In this document: positions 1 through 10,690 of the stretch, in pieces | How positions within the stretch are numbered: position 1 is the first letter of the stretch | Layout: each line of letters begins with the position of its first letter | NCBI GenBank assembly: GCA_026826555.1 | Contig: JAKSZT010021121.1 | Coordinates: 1,310,470 to 1,374,469, forward strand | Reading direction: 5' to 3' | Length of the DNA stretch: 64,000 nucleotides | Source: Tolypeutes matacus | Taxonomy: Eukaryota > Chordata > Mammalia > Cingulata > Chlamyphoridae | Made by a program: the position numbers and the translations under genes | The notes under the pieces: generated by a model | Database searches by the model: none | The model's input: only the letters and a program-made list of their open reading frames with translations | Told to the model about the DNA's origin: nothing

Positions 1-801
1 AGAGGAGAAATCAATGAAATGCTTACCAGACATACAATAGAAAATATCAACAAAGTCAAAAGTTGGTTCTTTGAAAAGATTAATAACTTGTATAAATATT
101 TAGCAGGAGAAAAAGGAGAAAACACAAAGGACTAATATCGGGAATATAAAAGGGGACACCATACACAGCCTGAACACATTAAAAGAATAAGAATATATTA
201 TGAACAATTTTATGCCATTAAATTTGGCACTTCAGATGAAATGGACGAATTTCTTAAAAAACAAAACTTATTAAGCAGATACAAGAAAAAGTAGGATATT
301 GAAATAACTTTATATATGCTAAATAAGTCAAATTTGTAAATAAAAACCTCCTCACAAAGAAAAGTCCTGGCCTATATGACTTCAGTAGGGAAACTTCCAA
401 GCTTGGAAGGAAGTGATAATATCAGTCTTACACAAATTTTCAGCAAATAGGGACAGAAGAGACACTTCCAAATTCATTTTTTAAAAATGAGGCCAGCATA
501 ACCTTGATACCAAATTATCACAAAGACATCATAAGAAAAGAAAATTTCAGGCCAATATCTCTCATGCACACAACGTAAAAGTCCTAAGCAATTATTTGCA
601 AATCAAATCCAGAAATTTTTTAAATAAATAATGCACAATATACATGTATTTATTTCAGGAACTCAAAGTTGGTCTAACATTTGAAAATCAATCAGAGTAA
701 TTCAACTCATTGATAGAATAAAGGAGAAAATCAAACAATTATCTCAATAGATGTAGAAAAAAACATTTAATAAAATTTAATACTTGTTCATGATAAAAAT
801 G
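1..801 (+). mobile_element. LINE-1 fragment (ORF2 region), left part
   Basis: Degenerate L1 ORF2 between the endonuclease and reverse transcriptase. The early bases still translate to the typical L1 stretch NKVKSWFFEKINNLYKYLA, and the wording around 350-420 is the usual L1 'AAAAGTCCTGG..' passage. Frames are broken by stops and indels, so nothing is expressed. The element starts outside the window. It is interrupted by a younger L1 and resumes at 2382. Confidence 0.85.
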
Positions 802-810
802 AAAGCTCTC

Positions 811-2372
811 TAATTTTTAGATACTTTTGTATTTCAAACGATTTTGTTAAGAAGGTAAAAGGGCAGCCAACTCAATGGGAAAAAAATCTTCAGAAACCAC
901 ATATCTGACAAGGGTTTGATTTCTATGTTATATAAAGCGATTACACAACTAAATGACAAAATGATAAGCAACCATTTAAAAGTGGGCAAAAGACTTGAAT
1001 AGACATTTTTCTGAAGAGGAAATACAAATGGCCAAAAGGTATATGAAAAGACACCCAACATCACTAGCTATTAGGGAAATGCAGATCAAAACTACAATGA
1101 GATATCATCTCACACCACACAGGATGGCTATTATTAAAAACATCAACAACAAAAACCTACAAGTGCTGGAGAGGATGTGGAGAAATAGGAACACTCCTTC
1201 ACTGTTGGTGGGAATGTAAAATGGTGCAGCCTCTGTGGAAAACGATTTGGCAGTTTCTCAGGAAGCTAAATACAGACCTGCCATATGATCCTGCAATCCT
1301 GCTGCTAGGAATATATTTAGAAGAACAGAAAGCAAGGGCACGAACAGGTATTTGCACATCGATGTTCATAGCAGCATTATGCACAATTGCTAAAAGATGG
1401 AAACAACCCAAATGTCCATCAACCAATGAATGGACAAATAAAATGTGATATGGTGGAATACTGATCAGCTGTAAGAAGAGATGAATTGGGGAAGCACATG
1501 ACAACACGTAGGAACCTTGAGGACGTTATGTTTAGTGAAATAAGCCAGACACAAAAGGACGAATGCTATACGGCCTCACTGATATGAACTAAATATGATG
1601 AGTAGACTTATGCAGGTGGACTATGGCGTGTCGGTTGGTGGGAGACGGAACGTGGGTTGAGAAGGGGGAGATGATGCTGGATGTACGTAGAATGTTTAAT
1701 AAGGTTAATTGTAAATGTGTGGTGTGATAATGGATGGGGTTGATGGTAGCACATTATAATGAGTGTAACAAACACTGTTGGTTTATGGATAGGATTGTGG
1801 CTGAAGCGGGTAGTCTAAGGAGGTTAATGTTAGTTGGAGGACAGCTTGAAGAAAATATAGGGAATATATAACTGATTTTGGAGGTAGATGAGGATTATGG
1901 TTAACATAAATACAGGAAGGTGCTTCTACTACAAGGTGTTAATATGATGATACGTGGGAAAATGTAACTAATGTAATTCAGGCTATAGTTAACAACAATT
2001 ATTATAATATTTTTGTAGCAAAAGCAAAGAAGGTACTACATTAATGCAAAAGGCTAAAAAAAGAATAAAGGGTTTGGTTTTATGAGATATGCATATGATT
2101 AAGCATTTCTTCATTTTCTTCATTAACAAGGAGACCTTGGTTATGTCATTTAATGAATCTGTGCTCATCTGTGCATCTTTCTGAACAATGGAGGAGCAAT
2201 TGAGTTTGTTTTTAGGATTAGATGAGATAAAAGTGCCTGGACAGAGTGTTTTTGAAGTATCGCTTCCTTAACTTTAGCTGCCTTTTGTCTATTGTTTTAC
2301 TTTTTTGAATTTGAAATAAAGTTGGAATTTTAAAAATTACAACAAACAAACAAACAAATAAATAAATAAATA
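811..2372 (+). mobile_element. Nested 5'-truncated LINE-1 insertion with 3' UTR and A-rich tail
   Basis: This L1 begins near the C-terminal end of ORF2. Bases 995-1219 read as the conserved segment containing [20 protein letters not shown] and [16 protein letters not shown]. An ~800-bp 3' UTR follows, with AATAAA near 2319 and a CAAA/TAAA tail at 2341-2372. It lies inside an older L1: the 9-bp sequence AAAGCTCTC occurs at 802-810 and again at 2373-2381, as expected for a target-site duplication. Older L1 text continues seamlessly on the right. The coding part has stop codons and is dead. Confidence 0.82.
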
Positions 2373-2381
2373 AAAGCTCTC

Positions 2382-2965
2382 AACAAATTAGGAATAGAAT
2401 GGCTATTCCTTAATTTGTAAATTTCTTTAAAAATGAACTGTTAGCTGTTAACATCATATTTAGTGATGAAATCTCATTCTCCTCCATCACCACTTTATTA
2501 GCCAGTATACTAAGGCAAGAAAAAGATATACTAGATTAATAGCTGCAGTGATTGGAAAGAAATAAGTTTTATTTTCACAGTTTTATTTTCAGATGCACGT
2601 GAGTGAAGAAAAGGTCCAAATGAGCAATTAGAATTAACAGGGTCTCTGGGTACAATATCAATATATATATATTAGTTATATATTATATGTTAGTCACATA
2701 TAAGAAATGCACAATTGGAAATTAAATTTCAACATTTACAGCAGCATCAAAACCCATCAACTGTTTTAAAAAACAGTTTGTTGAAGTATATCGTTCATAC
2801 ATGAATATACATAAACTATAAGTGTTTAGCCTACCCTGATGATCACAAAATCAGGACAGCGAGAATATTCGCAACCCAACTGATTTTTGACAAAGGTGCA
2901 AAAGAAATTCAACAGAGGAAAAATAACCCTTTTGACAAATGATGTTGGAACAAAATAATATCCAC
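2382..2965 (+). mobile_element. LINE-1 fragment (ORF2), right part of the split older copy
   Basis: Continues the L1 interrupted at 801. The wording AACAAATTAGGAATAGAATG and, later, GATTTTTGACAAAGGTGC matches L1 ORF2 in order and orientation. Bases 2770-2860 fit less well and may be a deletion or a small foreign piece. An (AT)n tract lies at about 2660-2690. Confidence 0.75.
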
Positions 2966-2971
2966 AGGCTT

Positions 2972-3385
2972 ATTTGTTTATTTGGGATAGAAGCTTACAG
3001 TTACCAGGCCATAAAGCATAAGTTACTTCTCTCACCAAAGTTATTGCTACGTGTTGGAGCAAGATGGCTGCAGACGTCTGCAAGGATTCAGGCTTCCTGG
3101 GCTTTCTCTTCCCCAGGCTCTTCTCTTTGGGCTCAGCTGCTGTGCTCTCTCCACAAGACCAGCTGTAGACTATCAGGCAAACGGCTCATCTCTCTTCTCC
3201 GGGCCTCTGCCGTGTCTAATGGAAACTTCTCTCCTTCCTCACGTATCTCCTTCTCTGTGTGTTTACCTCCTGGGCTCCAGGATCAAAACTCCAAACTAAC
3301 CGCTCTGCCTTATCGTTTGCTTTGTGAGTCCCCGCCCCCTTTGTGGCCCAATCAAAGCCTTACAAACTTAATACAATATCTATTT
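2972..3385 (-). mobile_element. LTR-like repeat, probably ERVL-MaLR type
   Basis: Read on the minus strand, this segment ends with a leader-like stretch followed by a polyadenylation-type AAATAAAC, in the style of MaLR LTR 3' parts. It separates plus-strand L1 from minus-strand L1. No internal retroviral coding sequence is seen. The family name is not certain. Confidence 0.45.
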
Positions 3386-3389
3386 TTGG

Positions 3390-4860
3390 AATTCATAAAT
3401 AATACCAAATTTCTGCAATGGCTTATATGAATAAAGCTGCTATAAATGTTTTTATATACATCTTTTGGTGGATGTGTGCACTCATTTCTCTTAGGGACAA
3501 ACCGAGGAGTGGAATTGCTGATCACAGGGTAGGCACATGTTTAGTGTTAGCAGATATTGCCAAAGGTTTTCCAGAAATGGTTGTATTGATTTACACTCCC
3601 ACCTGTAATGTACAAGAGTTGCAGCTGCAGTTGCGCTCCTAATTGTAATGTATGAGAGTTACACTTGGTATTGTCTGATATTCAAATTGAGTTCATTCTG
3701 GTGCGTGTGTAGTGACATCTTATTATTGTTTTAATTTCATTTCCCTGATGACTAATTGTGTTGAGCACATTTTCATATATTTAACAGCTATTTGGGTATC
3801 ATCTTTTGTGAAGTGCTAGTTCAAGTCTTTTGTCCATTTATAAACTGAGCTGTCAGTCTATTTCTTATTGGCCTTGTAGAGGCACTAATTATTCTGGATA
3901 TCTTTTCCCAGTATGTGGTTTGACTTTTTACTCTTTTAATGGTGTCTTTTGATGAACAGAGGTTTTTAATTTTTGATGCTGCATCAATCAAATTTTTACG
4001 TCCACTGCATCCATCTTTTTTTTTTAATGGTTAGTGCATTTTGTAACTTGTTTAAGAAATCCTTGTCTACCTCCAATGTCATGACGACATCATCCAGACA
4101 TTCTTCTAAGTATAGTTACCACTCACATTTGGGTCTATTATTCATTTCGAATTAAATGAATGGTGTGAAATGTGGGGTCCAGTATTATTTATTTGGATAC
4201 ATGGATATCAATTATTCCAGGCTAATTTTTTGAAAAACGCATTATCCCCCAGCTGAATTGCAGTGGCTCCTTTGTCATAAATCGGGAGATGTATATGGAT
4301 GGGTCTGTTGCTAGAGGCTATTCTGTTCCACTGATATATCCTTGCACCAATAACACACTGCCTTGATTATTGTAGCTTTACATTGTCTTGATATATGGTA
4401 GTACAAGTCCTCCAACTTTGTTCTCCTTCATTATTAGCTTGCCTATTCTAGATCCTTTGCATTTCCATATAAATTTTAGAATCAGCTTGTTCAGTTTCCA
4501 TTTTTAAAAAGCCCTGCTGGGATATTGATTGGAATTGCATTGAATCTATAGATTAATCAGCAGCAAAGTGACATCATCACAATAGTGTATCTTCCAATTT
4601 ATGAACATAAGTAATTCTCTCCATTTATTTAGGTCTTCTTTAATATCACTCAGCAATATTTTGCAGTTTTCAATGTGTAGTTTTTCCACATCTTTCATTA
4701 AATTTATTTATAAGAAGTTGATATATGTGAATATTCTCTGTCCTGATTTTGTGATAAACATTCGCTCACTATTAGAAACCATGCATGTGTCCCCAGACCC
4801 AGTTTTCCTCCCTAGGTCTGGATTTTAGAATGCTGGTGATAAACTAAGCCTGATTTATTA
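3390..4860 (-). mobile_element. LINE-1 3' region, antisense
   Basis: The plus strand carries the familiar complement of an L1 3' end, including GGAGTGGAATTGCTGATCAC near 3510, TTTTGTCCATTTATAAACTG near 3828 and CAGTATGTGGTTTGACTTTT near 3909. It then runs into ORF2-complement text to about 4800. It is degenerate with no open frame. A second antisense L1 piece at 5638-5962 covers similar sequence. Confidence 0.75.
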
Positions 4861-4924
4861 CATGACAATCCTGTATGGGAAAAGACTGTAACTTTAGGTA
4901 TATTTGGTCAACCTTAAGAGATAT

Positions 4925-5394
4925 AGCAGGAGGACGGATGTGGCTCAGGTGGTTGGGCGTCCGTCTACCATATGGAGGGACCTGGGTTCGACCCCTGGGA
5001 CCTCCCAGTAAGAACAAAATAAAGAAAAATACAGAAGGTACGTGGCCCACCAGGACCCGTGCACAGGTGTGCAGCCAGGCCCCATCTGCGGGTACACTGC
5101 CAGGCCCCACGAGCCATGCAGCAAGATGATGACATAACAGGAGAGTGACACAGGGGAGAGCCAAGACGAGACGCACTGAAAAACCAGGAAGTGAGGTGGC
5201 ACAGGTGGTAGGACGCCTCTCTCCCACATTGGAGATTCTGAGGATCAAATCCCAGTGAAGACAGGAGGAGAAGGATGAGAAGAGAGGGCAGGAAATGGAC
5301 ACAGAGAGTTACCCAGCAAATGGACACAGAAACAGCAAAAATGGGCGTGGGGGGTAAAAATGGATAAAAGTAAATAAATAAATTTAAAAATGTA
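4925..5394 (+). mobile_element. Dimeric tRNA-derived SINE (xenarthran DAS-like)
   Basis: The left unit has a Pol III A-box-like GTGGCTCAGGTGGTTGGGCG and a B-box-like GGTTCGACCCC. After about 180 bases a second tRNA-like unit begins (GAGGTGGCACAGGTGGTAGG, then GGATCAAATCC). The element ends in TAAATAAATAAA-type A-rich sequence. A near-identical dimer lies at 38452-38897, which shows this is a family and not a local accident. It sits inside the 3' part of an L1. It is a SINE, not a functional tRNA gene: the cloverleaf arms are degraded. Confidence 0.8.
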
Positions 5395-5637
5395 TAGGGG
5401 AGGAAGATACGGACTATAGTTAGGAGTTATACTTTGATGATTCTCTTTCATGATTTGTTAACAAATGTTTCATAACAATGCAGGGTGTTTGTGTGGGGCG
5501 GTGATGTGTGGGAGCCCTGTATGATGTTATGCATGTTTGTTTTGTAAGTTCGCAATGTTTACTGAACACTTATAGTTCATGTATGTTCATGAACACATGA
5601 TTTACTTAAATAAATTGTTTAAATAAAAAAAAAAAAA
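5395..5637 (+). mobile_element. L1 3' UTR end with poly(A)
   Basis: A short segment resembling an L1 3' terminus (ACTATAGTTAGGAGTTATAC, then TGATGATTCTC). It ends in AATAAATTGTTTAAATAAA and a run of A. Bases 4861-4924, left of the SINE, may belong to the same element, which the SINE would then split. Confidence 0.55.
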
Positions 5638-5962
5638 TCAGTTGGGCATAATTGTGTGGGTCTATTACCGGGTTTTCTATGATCTATTTGCCTATTGCTC
5701 TGCTAGTACTACACAGCCTTGATCACTATAGCTATGTAATAAGTATTGATATCAGGAAGACTGGTTAATTCCACCCTATTCTTACTTTTCAAAATTGTTT
5801 TAACTTTTCTATTTCCTTTGTCTTTCCATATTACTTTTATAATAAACTTGTCTACATCTACAAAAATCTTGTTGGGATTTTGTTATGCAATGCATTAAAC
5901 CTTGAAAATCAATTTGGGGATAATTGACATCTTTACTACATATTGTGTCTCCCAATCCATGT
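5638..5962 (-). mobile_element. LINE-1 ORF2/3' fragment, antisense
   Basis: Plus-strand text such as GATCACTATAGCTATGTAAT and AAAATCTTGTTGGGATTTTG is the reverse complement of L1 ORF2. It is partly the same L1 interval as 4290-4620, so the two antisense pieces come either from two insertions or from one duplicated copy. Confidence 0.7.
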
Positions 5963-6402
5963 TTATTAGTCAGGGTTCTCTAGGGAAACAGAATCAACAG
6001 GAGATACCTGTAAATAGTGTGAGATTTTATAAGAGTCTCTCACGCGACCGTGGGGGTGCCCAAGTCCAGTTTCCACAGGCAGGCTGCAAACCTGGGCTCC
6101 GACGAAAGTCCAATGAACGTCCTTGAGGAGTATCCGGGAGACATTAGCTGTTCAAAGAGGAGCTGGGAAATTCTCTCTGAATGCTGACATCACTTCCCCT
6201 TTTAAGGCACTCAACTGATTGGATCAAGCATCATTCGTTGCTGATGGCAATCTCCCTGGTTGAGGCAGATGTAATCAGCCATCTACGCAGTACACTCATG
6301 ATGACTAAAGCCTATAAATGTCCTTGTGTTATAGTTAGCCCGGTGCTTGCTTGGCCAAACAACTGGGCACAACTACCTGGCCGAGTGGGCACATTAGCTT
6401 AA
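5963..6402. repeat. Interspersed repeat of uncertain class
   Basis: Begins ATTAGTCAGGGTTCTCTAGG and passes through ACAGAATCAACAGGAGATAC. It continues with TGATTGGATCAAGCATCA and ends near the ACTACCTGGCCGAGTGGGCA region. I know this wording as a common placental-mammal repeat but cannot assign it safely to DNA-transposon or LTR origin. No open reading frame of interest. Confidence 0.5.
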
Positions 6403-6404
6403 CC

Positions 6405-6660
6405 ATCCCAGCCATCATCATCTCTTCCTCTTCTATGCACTACTATTATCTCTACCTCCACCATTGTCATCATTACCACCAGTATTCACCGTAACCCCAT
6501 CACGGTCATTACCAAATCTATACCATCACCACTAATAGCCACATAACCAAAACTTCCCATACTCATTGTCATCACAACCATGATCACCACCATCACCACC
6601 TCCTCCACCATAACCACTGTCACCACCACCATCACTATCACCACTAGTACTATCCTTTGG
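6405..6660. repeat. Degenerate ATC/ACC trinucleotide repeat
   Basis: About 250 bases dominated by ATC, ACC and CCACCA triplets with substitutions (for example CCACCATCACCACCTCCTCC). An old, interrupted microsatellite. Confidence 0.8.
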
Positions 6661-6664
6661 AGTC

Positions 6665-7583
6665 TGTCCTAGTTTGTCAGAGCCGCTATCACAAATGCCG
6701 CACACTGGGTTGGCCTAATGACATGTATTTATTGGCTTACGGTTTTGAGGCCAGAAGCCCAAAAGCAAGATATCAGCAAGGTTTGCGTTATTCCAGAGTC
6801 TGTCCTGTCCTGGTGCTGGCTGCCGGCAATCCTTGGATTTCCTGGACTCATGCCTGCACCTCCTGTCACATGGCGATGTCCTCTCCTTTCTAGCATCGGT
6901 GACTTCCAGGGTCTCTTTATAAGGCCTCCAGTAATCTGGATTAAGACCCACCCTCATTCCAGCCCTGGTTCCAGCCCCGGCAGTCCATTTGCCTCCCTTC
7001 ACCCCTGCCCACCCTGGGATATCTCTGCCCGGACTCCCTTGGGCCACAGCATAAAGGCTGAGCTCCCCAGCCTGGGAGATAAGGGCCCTGGGACTCAACA
7101 TCCTGCTGACTCCTCTGGTTGCCCCTTTCCACTACCTGCTGCCCCCACCCCTGTGCCCTGGGCTCCAGGCCCAAGATCTGTCCTAGGACACACTCCTTGA
7201 TTCCTCGATATTTTTGCCAACGCCACTCCCTCTGCCAGGAAGGCTCTCTTCTGCCTGGTGGACGTGTCCTTCAAGCCTTCCTGAGAAAGCTTTCCCGGCC
7301 ACCCCATCCTGCACCCCCAAGCCAGCTTAGAGCCACGTCCCAGTCTCCACAGCCCCCCGGGCTTGTCTCTGCTGCAGCACTGATCTCACTGTGCTGTCCT
7401 CCTGCCTGCCATGCCTCCTCCAGAGCCCAGACTGTCTCTCCTTCTTTCCTGTGATCCCTGAGCCAGCACCAGGCCCATCCAGCTCATTCAGCTGGGCCTC
7501 ACCTTAACACGATATACACCCACAGGGACGAGGATTAAGATTAAGAACGTGTTTGTTGGGCACATAATTCGGCTTACTACACA
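6665..7583 (-). mobile_element. MaLR-type LTR (minus strand), split by a ~520-bp insertion
   Basis: The antisense LTR starts TGTCCTAGTTTGTCAGAGCC and runs to about 6962 (AAGACCCACCCTCATTCCAG). It resumes at 7483 (CTCATTCAGCTGGGCCTCAC), ending near CGGCTTACTACACA at 7583. Joined, the two pieces follow the order of the LTR that is seen in the opposite orientation at 29658-30112. The direct repeat CTCATTC(C)AG at both sides of the break looks like a target-site duplication. The LTR body without the insert is about 400 bases. Confidence 0.6.
6963..7482 (+). repeat. Local duplicate copy 1, inserted into the LTR
   Basis: Bases 6965-7474 match 8139-8648 in the same orientation. The match is very high by eye, with about 25 differences over ~510 bases. 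Copy 1 interrupts an LTR and lacks the L2 3' end that continues past copy 2, so copy 1 appears to be the derived one. Reading frames in both copies are open by chance only. Confidence 0.75.
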
Positions 7584-8138
7584 GACACTATGTTTACTCA
7601 TTGAGGAAATTAAAAGTGCGACACCTGGGCCCCCAGTCAGTGATGCGCTCATCTCCCACAGCCTGTTCCTGCTGCCGGGACCAAGTTCCTCTGCACCCCT
7701 GCCCCCACTCCCTGTTTTGAGGCTGCCCTCCAGTTCCAGACCCCAAGACTGCACCCCTTCCTGTGATGGGAAGCAGCCTCAGGAGCTCGAGAAACCCACT
7801 GAGGATGGGGCCAGGCCTGGGTTAGAAGGACGGAGAGGTCCCCAAGAGCAGTGGGACCCTCGGTGGTTGAGGGAGGGACAGAGGGAAGGCATGCTGGGAG
7901 ACTCAGGGCACCCCGAGAAGCCGGCTGGGCCCCACAGCCCTCAGTAGGGGGCAGCAGAGCCCCATGCTGCAAGGGCCGGGGTCTCTGCACAAAGGCAGCT
8001 TTGTCAGGCTTGGGCACGGGGGCTGGGGTGGGGGGCAGCCTGAGGTAGTGGTGAAGGATGAGCAAGCTTTCAAGAAGCGCCTTTGGAGGGGGTGAAGAAG
8101 GCAACGGTGAACACTCAGGGAACCTTCCCAGGCACACT
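7584..8138. other. Unique spacer between the two duplicate copies
   Basis: Mostly C/G-rich non-repetitive sequence. No gene, RNA or clear repeat recognised. It places the two copies 1174 bases apart. Confidence 0.5.
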
Positions 8139-8785
8139 CTGGTTCCAGCCCCGGCAGTCCATTTGCCTCCCTTCACTCCCGCCCACCCTGGGAAATCTCT
8201 GCCCGGACTCCCTTGGGCCACAGCAGAAAGGCTGAGCTCCCCAGCCTGGGAGATAAGGGCCCTGGGACTCAACATCCTGTTGACTCTCCCGGCTGCCCCT
8301 CTCCACTACCCGCCACCCCCACCCCTGTGCCCTGGGCTCCAGCCTCAAGATCTGTCCTAGGACACACTCCTTGATTCCTCGATATTTTTGCCAACGCTGC
8401 TCCCTCTGCCAGGAAGGCTCTCTTCTGCCTGGTGGACGTGTCCTTCAAGCCTTCCTGAGAAAGCTTTCCCGGCCACCCCACCCTGCACCCCCAAGCCAGC
8501 TTAGAGCCACGTCCCAGTCTCCACAGCCCCCCGGGCTTGTCTCTGCTGCAGCACTGATCTCATTGTGCTGTCCTCCTGCCTGCCATGCCTCCTCTAGAGC
8601 CAGGACTGTCTCTGCTTCTTCCCTGTGGTCCCTGAGCCAGCACCAGGTCCAGCTCACAGTAGGAACTCCGCAAATGTTGGAAGGAAGGGAAAAAGCCAGG
8701 AAGGAGGAAGGGAAGCTGGCACGAGGGCTGCTGGATGCATCCTTGCTTCGGTCCCTGGTCTCCCCCCCCCCCCCCCCCCCTTCAG
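8139..8785 (+). repeat. Duplicate copy 2 (probable source) over an L2 3' end
   Basis: Bases 8139-8648 are the partner of 6965-7474. From about 8370 on the wording is that of an old L2 element. Unlike copy 1 it continues into an L2-type 3' end (AGCTCACAGTAGGAACTCCG and CAAATGTTGGAAGGAAGG, 8651-8690). This intact continuation is why I take it to be the older copy. Confidence 0.6.
8762..8780. repeat. Poly(C) run of 19
   Basis: An uninterrupted run of 19 C. Length polymorphism and sequencing error are both likely here. Confidence 0.95.
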
Positions 8786-10139
8786 GGCTAACCGCAAACA
8801 CTTGACTTCATGAGCTAAGGATTCCTTTAGGGATCCATTTATCATCGAGATCATCAGCTCTTGCCACAAAGCCACTCTCAGATGTGACTAGCGCTGGGTG
8901 GCGCTCCCCAGCCTTGGCTGAGCCAGCCTCCAGGCCTGACTCTGGAACAAATTTGGAATTCTCAGAAGGTGGAGGACAGGTTCCTCTGGGCCCAGGTAAT
9001 CCCAGGTGCTAATCCCCTCTGCTCCTTTCAACCCCTCCCCACCCCACAACACATTACACAGTAGGCAGCGCGTCCCCATTTGTCAGTTGTGGAGACTGAG
9101 GCCCTGGATGGGAAGAGGCGGAACACGTTTTGGGTCTCACTGTGCCAGACAGTGTTGCATTGAACTGAGGTGAAAGCAGAGATGGAAAAGGAGATTGGTG
9201 AGGAAGGAAGGCCTCCTTTTGTTGCATGACATTCATTTTTCATGTTCCACTAATGCCACCCTGATTTTCCCAAGAGGAAAAAATCCAGGTGGGTCCAGCG
9301 CCTGTTGTGAAGTTCCCCAAAGAGAACTTGCTGTAACCTTTAATTAAGACATGAAGGCAGGCCATAGGACCCATTTCACAAAGTTCTCCAGGGCAGGGAG
9401 CTTAAGGGATCATTGAATTAACTTCTGTCTGGACCCCCATCCCATTTTACAGATGGGAGATCTAAAGAGAAGCCAGTAGAGACAGGAGCAGTGACTGCAT
9501 TTTGCTTCTTCGGTGAGAGAGCTGAAATGTCACCCAAATGGGGGAGGTCATCGAAGGCCCCTGGCTGTGTGCAAACAGGAAGGCTTCTGCGAAGAGGGGA
9601 GAGAGCCCCAGTTACCCTTTGGCACCCCAGGGCGACCTCTCTTCCCCCCAGTGCCTGGCTCCTCTCCTCCTGCTGTGCAGGAGGTTCTCTGCTGAGCATG
9701 GTGGATGTTGGCAGCCATGCCAGGCTCCCTGCTAGATGAGCTGCTTAGGCCAGGGCTCATATCCCAGTGCCCTGCACAGGGCCTGGCACTAAATGGCAGC
9801 CTGATGAGGGACAAGGGTCCAGCAAGAGATGACGACATGCCCCAGAAGCCAGACTTCATCTTTTCATAAAGATGAGCCTCTATGGGTGGTAGTGAAGTCA
9901 AATGACACCAGGGTTGTTGAATCTCCCCATGGTTTCCAGGATCTCAGCTCTTCTCCCTAGAAACTTAAACAGCTTTCCCCTGAGTCAGTGTCACCCAGAA
10001 ATGACTTACCCATGAGCTGGATATTTTTCTCTAAAAATGATAATAATAAAATGTAAAACTGTTAAGGGGCAGTAATGACCATTTCTTGCACAATGATGCC
10101 TCATTTGTCTGGAACCTTCTGGGTCAGACAGATGGGGTT
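8786..10139. other. Gene-free unique sequence
   Basis: No coding exon signal recognised. Short MIR-like words occur at 9390-9480 (ATTTTACAGATGGGAGATCT). Otherwise nothing classifiable. Confidence 0.5.
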
Positions 10140-10330
10140 AATATGTATTGGGCATTGTGCACTTTCGTTATTTCATTTTAATTGTTAAAGCAAACCTTTG
10201 GGATAAGCACTATGATGGTGGGCATTTTACAGATGAGGAAATTGAGGCTCGGAGATGTTCAAAGACTTGCCCAAAGTCACACACTAAGTGGTAAAGTGGG
10301 GATTTGAGCGCCTGTCTGTCACCAGAGCTA
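10140..10330 (-). repeat. MIR element, antisense
   Basis: Contains the antisense MIR core: CATTTTACAGATGAGGAAAT, then a TTGCCCAAAGTCACACA-type segment. Confidence 0.7.
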
Positions 10331-10511
10331 GAGTTCTGTCCTCTACTCTCTATAACCTCCTTCCACAAGCTGTTTTACAAAGCCGATCTTCTTGGATAAC
10401 TGAAGTTTACATCTTAAGCATACAACTTGCCATGGTTTAACCTTCTCTGTGGAAATATGCTCTCGTATTCTTTCACACCGCTTGCCTTCTTGCCTGGTGG
10501 ATGTTGAGCCA

Positions 10512-10690
10512 TACTTTAAGGTTGTGGATCTCAGCTCTCCCTGGGTCTCAGAATCACCTGGGGATTCCAGCCCCATCCCCAGAGAATCTGAGTTCGTTGG
10601 TTTGGGGCGTGGGTCCAGGCACCAGTATTTTTTAAAGACCCCATTAAGTAGCTCTAATGTGAAGCCAGAGGTTAAGAACCTCTGCTCTTG
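10512..10690 (+). mobile_element. hAT-Charlie-type MITE (MER20-like)
   Basis: Has CTCAGAATCACCTGGGGATT, then CAGAGAATCTGAGTTCGTTG, and ends GTTAAGAACCTCTG. This is the order seen in MER20/MER5-class elements. Termini are decayed, so the subfamily is tentative. Confidence 0.55.

Noticed and set aside
995..1219. Intact L1 reverse-transcriptase gene
   Set aside because: Only the C-terminal end of ORF2 survives, in a 5'-truncated and stop-ridden copy.
4930..5000. tRNA gene candidate (GGTTCGACCCC B-box)
   Set aside because: Part of a dispersed SINE with an A-rich tail and a degraded acceptor stem, repeated at 38452. Not a functional tRNA.
7649..8275. 208-codon minus-strand frame overlapping duplicate copy 2
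   Set aside because: No known domain. It ends inside L2-derived sequence, and the similar frame in copy 1 (6715-7101) reflects only the DNA duplication.
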